Below are positions 57,918-64,000 of a DNA stretch of 64,000 nt, piece after piece (the stretch's first letter is position 1; each line of letters starts with the position of its first letter). The stretch is taken from assembly GCA_027625915.1 (NCBI GenBank), contig JANTQA010000047.1:16802001-16866000 (forward strand), written 5' to 3'. This DNA is from Anaeramoeba flamelloides. Taxonomy: Eukaryota; Metamonada; Anaeramoebidae. A program made the translations under genes and the position numbers. The notes beneath the pieces are model-generated. The model searched no databases and was not told the origin of the DNA. It saw only the letters and a program-made list of their open reading frames with translations.

Positions 57918-58060
57918 TAAATTGTATTTGTTGGATCGATTGAAAATAATATAATGGAATTATTCCTAAAAGTTAATTTGATTTTTCTTTTTTTTGTTTT
58001 TACTTTTCGTTATGAGTAAGTTTCCCAATTAAAAATAGTGAAAGATTTTTTTTCTTAAAG
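57918..58060. mobile_element. Partial family B copy in tandem with copy 2
   Basis: Directly after the right end of copy 2 the internal sequence starts again: AAATTGTATTTGTTGGATCG, ATTGAAAATAATATAATGGA, AAAGTTAATTTGATTTTTC, TTTTTACTTTTCGTT and TTTCCCAATTAAAAATAGTG. The left part is missing, so the two may have arisen by unequal exchange or by one insertion inside another. Confidence 0.55.
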
Positions 58061-58714
58061 CAAAAAATCCATAAAAAACAGAAAAACTAATTTTTGATTA
58101 ATCAAAAATATTACTGGTCTATAAATAAAAAATAGGAAAAAATTTTCACTTCTTATCCAGACATAACCTTTATAAATAGAGTTCTCAAAGATGGAGATTG
58201 TAATTTGTGGAATAGTTTGTAGAAATTATTGAAAAAGAATTGAAAATTTTTCCCATTTTTAATACAAATACCAGTAATATAAATTTTGTAAAATATATTC
58301 CTTATTATACCTTTACATATATAAATTATATTCGTTAACATTAACAGTTAAAATTGGAATATGGCTTAAAGATTCGAAATCTTCTCAATTTTAGCTGTTT
58401 GCAAAATTAAGAAATTTCAAAAAAACTAAATCTTCAAAATTAAATGAGAAATTGACCGTATACAGTAAGTAAATTATTTATGACTATTATTTATATAAAA
58501 GATTAATTTATTAGGGAATTATATTATGTTAATTATGATATTCTTAGATTTATGAATTAAGAATATTTTTTTTCAAGATGTTTTCTTTTTTAAATTTTTC
58601 TAAGAATTTAGTATTTTCCGGATTATCCAAATTCAAAGCTTTACGGGTAGTGAAATACAATAACCCAACTCCATTAAATGATTTAAAAGAATCAAAATTA
58701 AGGGAAAATAAAAA

Positions 58715-58791
58715 AAATTGTACCTTAATTTGAGATTTTTTTGTACCTTAAATTTCGAAATAAGTTTCTTTCTCAAAAGTGGAACTGACTG
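58715..58791. mobile_element. Half copy of Tc1/mariner-like MITE (family A)
   Basis: Right half only: TTGTACCTTAATTTGAGATT, TTTTGTACCTTAAATTTCG and the end CTCAAAAGTGGAACTGACTG followed by TA (58792-58793). The matching left half is absent. Confidence 0.65.
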
Positions 58792-59022
58792 TATATAAAA
58801 TGATTTTTTGATCCAAATTCCAGATTATACTGAATAATATTTGTTTAACAATTTAAATAGGATTGGGAAAATAATTTTTAAGATAATTTGATAAACTACA
58901 AAAATTGTTCTGAATGTATATTAATAAGTTATAATAATCAAATCCATTTTTTGAATTAAAAAAATTTTCAAATTTTATGAATTGATCTAAATAATTCCGA
59001 TCATAAGTTAAATATCAAATTA

Positions 59023-59458
59023 CCATTGTGGAAAAAAAATAAAACAAGGAAAAAAAATCCAAACACTTTTTTTAATTGAAAACATTACTGAAAATGAAAA
59101 TTAAGATCAATTAAAAAAAGAATAAATAAATAAATAAAGACAAAATGAAGTATTTAACACAATAAAATTTTTTTCTAACTATCTTTTTTTTGAGGGTTTT
59201 TCGTTGATTGATCAATTATTAAAAATTTGTTCAAAAAAAATTGATTATTTTTGAGATCTCCAAAACCACATCTACAATTTCCATAATAAAGTAGATTTAA
59301 ATTGTATTTGTTGGGTTGATTGAGAATAATATTATGGATTATTATTTGAAGTTAATTTATTTCTTCTTTTTATTGATTTTACTTTTCATTTTCAGTAATG
59401 TTCCCTATTAAAAACCGTGTTTCACTTTTTTTCCTGTTTCAATTTTTTTCCATAATGG
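59023..59458. mobile_element. TTA-type MITE, copy 3 (family B), complete
   Basis: The best-preserved copy. It starts CCATTGTGGAAAAAAAATAA and ends TTTTTTCCATAATGG, with TTA directly on both sides (59020-59022 and 59459-59461). The inner part of each end is a second GGAAAAAAA unit, giving doubled inverted termini of about 35 bp. A 3-bp TTA/TAA duplication is typical of PIF/Harbinger elements; the 31590 copy also has TAA after its right end. The 436 bp have no coding frame. Confidence 0.75.
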
Positions 59459-60871
59459 TTAGTTTAATTCTTTAAATCAGTTTATCTATTAAATATGAAT
59501 ATTTTGGAATCTATTTGATTTTAAAATTTGCCAAAGGCTTAGAATCGATTGATTTAGAATTTTTAATCAATATCACAATTAGAAGTAATAATCGTTATTG
59601 GACAATTTACTAGATTATTAGAAAAATAAGAATATATCTTTAAATTTTTAACCACTTTTTTCAATTGATCATAAACATTGTTTTTTCAAGTTTCTAAATT
59701 TAAACGTTGTAGATACAACAACTAACTGTATTTTCCTATCAAAGGATTGTTCTTTGGTTTCGGCTTGTATGAAAAATTTATTGATCGCTCTTTCAATTCC
59801 AGTAATTAATTGAGTGAAAGTATATTTTCTTAATCTATTGTTATAATATAAGCAGGTAGAATAGAATATTTTCTACATATTTACAAATACTTTATGTACT
59901 CAAGATTTTGCCTTATTCGGTTTAAAAAAATTATGTTTTCTATATTAGTACAAGTAAGATGGATAAATTTTTAGGATTCGGGGATACTATAATCATATAA
60001 TCACTATTTTAATGATTCTTTTCATTAAATAATTTCTTCTGTTTTTATACATTTTCTTTTCTTAACTTGTAATTAAAAAAAAAATGAATTTATTATTGTT
60101 TAACAATAAAATAAAGGAAATTTATCTTTCTTCTTGACAATTTACATAATATAATGAAATACATACTTCTAAAAATACTTTGACTTTTGACTTGCTTTAA
60201 CAATATTATTATGAAATGGCGTTTTAATAGTTTGCTTAACTATCTATTTAAATCTTAAAATAAAAAAATAAAAAAAATTAAAAAAAATGTATTAAAAAAA
60301 CCACTTTCTGTTGTAAATGTAAGAATAAAAAAAAAGTTACTTCATTTAACAATGTAAAATTTAACGAAAAAATATAACCTTAACTTTTTTACCTTAAAAA
60401 TAGTAAAATCTATATTTAAAAAATATGTAGTCTTTTGAGAACAAAAAAACTTACTAATTAACTTTAATTTTTATCTTCTACACTATCAATGGTAATCATC
60501 GTCAATAAGAATCAACTTATTTCTTGATCTTAAAATGTGATTGTTTTTTTAGAAAAAAAAATTCAAAATTCAAGCTACCCCCCTTAAAAGATATGGAAAA
60601 AAACTAATTTCTTATCTATATATCTGTCAACTTCGTTTAATTTCGACTTTATTAAGTTCATCCCAGGATAAAATATTCTTTAAATAAAAAATAAATAGAT
60701 TGTAAGATAAATTTAGATATTAAAAATAGATTTTAAAGTTAAATTTGATTTGTAAAACAATTAATCAAAAATTTTGGTGATCAATAATTCATCTTTTTAT
60801 AATGAAAGTGCCCAAATCCCATCTTAAAACTATAAAAATTCACAAATTATTCAAAAAGATAAAAATATTTA

Positions 60872-61068
60872 CAGTTAGTTTCACTTTTAAGGCACAAACT
60901 TTCAACGAAATTTAAGGCACAATAAAAATCTCAAATTAAAGCACAAAATTCAAATTCTAGTAAAAATAAATAGTAAAAAAAAATATTACAAATTTTGTGC
61001 CTTAATTTGAGATTTTTTTGTTCTCTAAATTTCGTTGAAAGTTTGTGCCTTAAAAGTGAAACTGACTG
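60872..61068. mobile_element. Tc1/mariner-like MITE, complete copy 2 (family A)
   Basis: Starts CAGTTAGTTTCACTTTTAAG and ends CTTAAAAGTGAAACTGACTG, flanked by TA on both sides (60870-60871 and 61069-61070). The inverted repeats are nearly perfect over about 80 bp (GGCACAAACTTTCAACGAAA on the left; inverse on the right), better preserved than in the 7128 copy. 197 bp, no coding frame. Confidence 0.82.
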
Positions 61069-61376
61069 TATATGATAAAAAGAAAATATAAACAAAATTT
61101 TGTAATTTATTTAAAAATAATTCAACTTTGAAATCTTTGAAAATATCGATCATTTTTTATAGAATTACCAATTTTATTTAAAAAAAATGGTAAAAATTTG
61201 GATTATGAAGTTAATTCAAATTAAATAATAATAATAAGAATGATATCTGTGATATTATTCATATAAAGACTCATTATTTATTTTATCATTAGTGAATAAT
61301 AACATAAATTAAGATTACTTATTGAAATTTTTAGACAAAAATTTAGAAATTAAGGTATTATATTCAAGTATCAGTG

Positions 61377-61529
61377 TTTTCCAGAATTCAAAGATTTATA
61401 GAAAAATCTTTGATTTTACTCTATTCTTGTAAATTTTGGAAAGCCTAACTGCTACTTTTTTTATTTTTATTTTTCTAATTCAAAAGAATAGAACGAAATC
61501 GAAAGATTTTACCCAATTCTTTTAAATGA
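61377..61529. repeat. Two family E palindromes
   Basis: Unit 1 (61377-61449) reads TTTTCCAGAATTCAAAGATT, TATAGAAAAATCTTTGATTT, TACTCTATTCTTGTAAATTT then TGGAAAGCC. Unit 2 (61474-61529) has TAATTCAAAAGAATAGAACG, AAATCGAAAGATTTTACCC and AATTCTTTTAAAT. Same palindromic plan as the cluster at 33395-33785. Confidence 0.6.
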
Positions 61530-62577
61530 AAAAAAATTTTACGTTATAAGAGGTTATTAATTCCCCACCTTCAAAAAAAAAATAGAAAATAATTCATGTT
61601 TTAATTTTTTGAAAAAAACCAAAAAATGGGATATTTTATTTTCATTTAGATCATTAACTTTAAAATCATTTTTCATATCGAATGTATTGTATTTCAACTC
61701 ACCAGGATTAACAAAAAAAAAGAGAGTAATTAATATTAACAAAAGATAAGAAAAGATGATTAATTTAATTTTAAATTCCTGATTTTAATTCAAAAACCAT
61801 CCATCAACAACATTTTCTAAATTTCAGATTTTTCGGAAATTCATTTGTAAAACTTATTTTAAAAGTTTTCTTATTTTTTAGAATTAAAAAAAAAGTAACT
61901 ATATTGATTTGATAAATTTTTAAATTGAAGTTGGTCTCTGAGTTTCAATTCATCTATTCAAACTTTTCAAATCATGAGGAAATGTGTTTTTTTAAAAATA
62001 ATAATTAATAGGTGATAACTTATGGTTTTAATAATTTAATATTTTTTGATCTTCTTTTTGGTTCATATCCAACATATTAAACTTTTAAAACACAAATTTC
62101 TTGTTTTGATCACAAATTAATAATATATTCGAAATAATTTATCTCTTTTGTTCAGTCTAAATGAGGAAAGACCTTTGGTTGATATTCAAGTAATTAAATT
62201 AATCTGGCATATAATATTTCATTTTTTAAAAACAATTTTTCTTGAAATGAAGTAAAAACAAAAAAAAAAAAGGTAAATTGATGTTCCAAAAAGAGTATTA
62301 ATCTTTATTTGAATTTCTTCAAATTTTGACTTTTTTTAAATCTTCTAACCCTAACCTCATAAGCCAAAGAAAATTCAATCTGTTTTCAAAGCTAAAAATA
62401 TAAAGAATAACTTTTAAAAAAATTAAAGATCTTTATTTTGATATTATGTATTTTTTGAGATTTTGTTAGAAAATAAAATGAAAAAAATTTCAATTTTTCA
62501 TTAATAGCTTTGTTGCTTATTTTTTAATTTTATAGTTTCTTTGATAACTTTAAATAATATTGTAATTGCAATTGTAA

Positions 62578-63295
62578 TTAATCTAGATCAGAATCAGTTA
62601 ATTCAGAATCTAATAATGCACTTTCATCAGATTCATTAGAACTGGATTGATTACCTGAAATTTTTTTCCAGCCTTTTGGTGGGCTACCTCCTGTTGAAGA
62701 GCCTTTAACTTTCTTTTTTTTATTAATCATAATTAAGACCACAATACCTCCAATAATTAAAATTGCCCCGACTGGTACTGTAATCCCAATTGCCCATTTT
62801 TCACCTTTGGTCAATCCCGATTCTTTTGGCTTCGTTGAAGGTGTTGGTGTAGGTGTAGGCGTGGCCGTGGGTGTTGACGTGGGGCACTTATTACCATCGT
62901 CAACATCATTTTTCATCTCTGATGAACAATACCAATACTCAGCTTCCACATTGCCACGGGCACGAATTTTTTGCTTTTCTGTACTTTTACAATCTTTCAA
63001 ATCAATACGGCACTTTCTGGGTCCATATTTGCTTCCCCAATAATTATAATTTGCATTTATTTTAACCTTGGAGAAATTAAGGTTCACTGCATAGACTTCA
63101 TCATAATTTTGTTCAATTTGTGAAAAATCATTGTCTGATAACTCAACATTTTTAAACGTCTCCGAAGTTGGCTCGCCATTCCATCGGTTTACTAAAATAC
63201 AGCTTGTTCTAACAATTCCAATAAATTTATTCTTCATTATCTGAATATCTTTCACGATTGCATTTTTTTCTGTTCCCAGAATTGCAATTCCACCA
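62578..63295 (-). CDS. C-terminal exon of a membrane-anchored surface protein (beta-helix-like), partial
   Basis: The last 238 residues of a type I membrane protein; the gene continues to higher coordinates and probably beyond the window. The likely exon start is after TTAATAG at 63296, because the frame is closed by TAA a little further upstream. The first part (GGIAILGTEKNAIVKDIQIM, NVELSDNDFSQIEQN, VKINANYNYWGSKYGPRKC) has short repeated strands with Asn ladders and the NYWGS motif typical of right-handed parallel beta-helix proteins. It is followed by a Cys pair region (WYCSS..NKCP), a Thr/Pro stalk (TPTPTPTP), a transmembrane helix (WAIGITVPVGAILIIGGIVV) and a short Ser/Asp-rich cytosolic tail. 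A surface adhesin or carbohydrate-binding role is plausible but not shown. TAA stop. Confidence 0.8.
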
Positions 63296-64000
63296 CTATT
63301 AATTTTTTTGAAAATATCATTTAAGATTAGATTAAATTAAATAGTTTTCAGATGAAAAAGAATGTAAATTTCTCTAAAACATGAGAAACAAAAATCAAAG
63401 TAAGTTGTCTTAGGAAATAATTCACTTGTTTTTTCTTTTTTTTTATATTTTTATTTTTTTCGATTCTTTTTTTTTTGAGAAAGATTCAATTTGAAAAACA
63501 AAAAAAGAGTGTCTTTGGAATATGCCTATGAAAATTTGAAAAATTGAGAAAATTTAAATATCTTTTAGGATATATATATTTATTAGGAAAAAAAAACAAA
63601 GTGATAACGCTTTTTTTATTTAAAGTTCAGTAACAATCGATAAAGCTAATTCCAAAAATTGAGATTTACTTTTTTTTAGGTTTTATTTTATTTTTTATGT
63701 AATTTTTAAAATATCAGACTTTTGTGTGTTGATAATAATTGAAAAGATAATTATTAATATAATTTAATAATCAATTGTTCGTGAATAAAAAATAATATAT
63801 ATTTATAAACTCTTTTTCAAACAAAAGGGTACACCTCTCCAATCATCAATACTATTGAATTAGATTGTTAATAAGATAATTACTTATTGCTGATTTTCAT
63901 TTTAATTATTCATTTTTTTTTTTTTTATTTATGGATATTGGACAGTTGGAAAAGGGAAAAAAAAACAAGATAAGAAGAAATAAATTGGAAATAATCTGCC
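63296..64000. other. Probable intron and upstream part of the surface protein gene
   Basis: AT-rich sequence upstream of the last exon, ending in TTAATAG before it. A slightly more complex segment near 63815-63860 could be part of an upstream exon (minus strand reads FNSIDDWRG before a possible GTGTAC donor), but its phase does not fit the last exon, so it is not called. Confidence 0.35.

Larger units (their letters stand above)
56991..62577. other. Gene-free 5.6 kb repeat-rich spacer
   Basis: No gene is supportable. The stretch is dense in MITE copies: family B copies at 57540-57917, 57918-58060 (partial) and 59023-59458; family A copies at 58715-58791 (half) and 60872-61068 (complete); family E palindromes at 61377-61449 and 61474-61529. 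It also contains the promoter region of the propeller protein gene near 56991-57100 and the 3' end of the surface protein gene near 62500-62577. Confidence 0.65.

Noticed and set aside
63815-63860. Upstream exon of the surface protein (FNSIDDWRG)
   Set aside because: The phase at the possible GTGTAC donor does not match the last exon.

Overview
The window is nuclear DNA of an AT-rich, intron-bearing protist. Non-coding DNA is very AT-rich and full of A/T homopolymers. Genes stand out as islands of higher complexity and GC. The genes are eukaryotic (cytosolic ribosomal proteins eS7 and uS8, the snoRNP protein GAR1, the HIRA histone chaperone, the OST subunit ribophorin II, an Rh channel, a cathepsin L) and introns are GT-AG. 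The standard genetic code fits, and all ten genes end in TAA. Lys/Glu-rich and acidic insertions in conserved proteins recall amoeboid metamonads such as Anaeramoeba, but that placement is a guess from protein style and was not tested.

Layout: 1-2126 repeats; 2127-2795 (-) a small secreted Cys-repeat protein; 2796-15752 about 13 kb without a gene, holding repeat copies, a LINE relic and an (AT)n microsatellite; 15753-18164 (-) ribophorin II, divergent from 18683-19893 (+) eS7; 24400-25228 (+) GAR1; 29966-35220 (+) cathepsin L with a 4.1 kb intron; 38463-42368 (-) HIRA; 43620-44146 (-) uS8; 46227-53053 (-) an Rh ammonium channel with a 4.9 kb intron; 54318-56990 (-) a large membrane protein with seven propeller-like repeats; 62578-63295 (-) the 3' end of a membrane-anchored surface protein. 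Introns fall in two size classes: nine of 100-212 bp and two above 4 kb, and both giants carry transposon-like repeats.

The genes are unrelated housekeeping and surface functions, not an operon or pathway. What links the window is a dense population of short non-autonomous DNA elements. I recognise about ten dispersed repeat families by comparing copies within the window. They include a TA-flanked Tc1/mariner-like MITE, a TTA-flanked MITE, a TTAA-ended family, a foldback element, about 70 bp palindromes, and a 1 kb element whose two ends carry many copies of an 8-bp motif (TTGYNYAA). No intact transposase gene was found.

Two points need care. The Rh gene is well conserved but its reading frame is interrupted at a 7-T run, and one exon junction is out of phase by one base beside a 5-A run, so either the assembly has homopolymer errors or the gene is decaying. 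Repeat boundaries were judged by eye and are approximate unless inverted ends and target-site duplications are stated.
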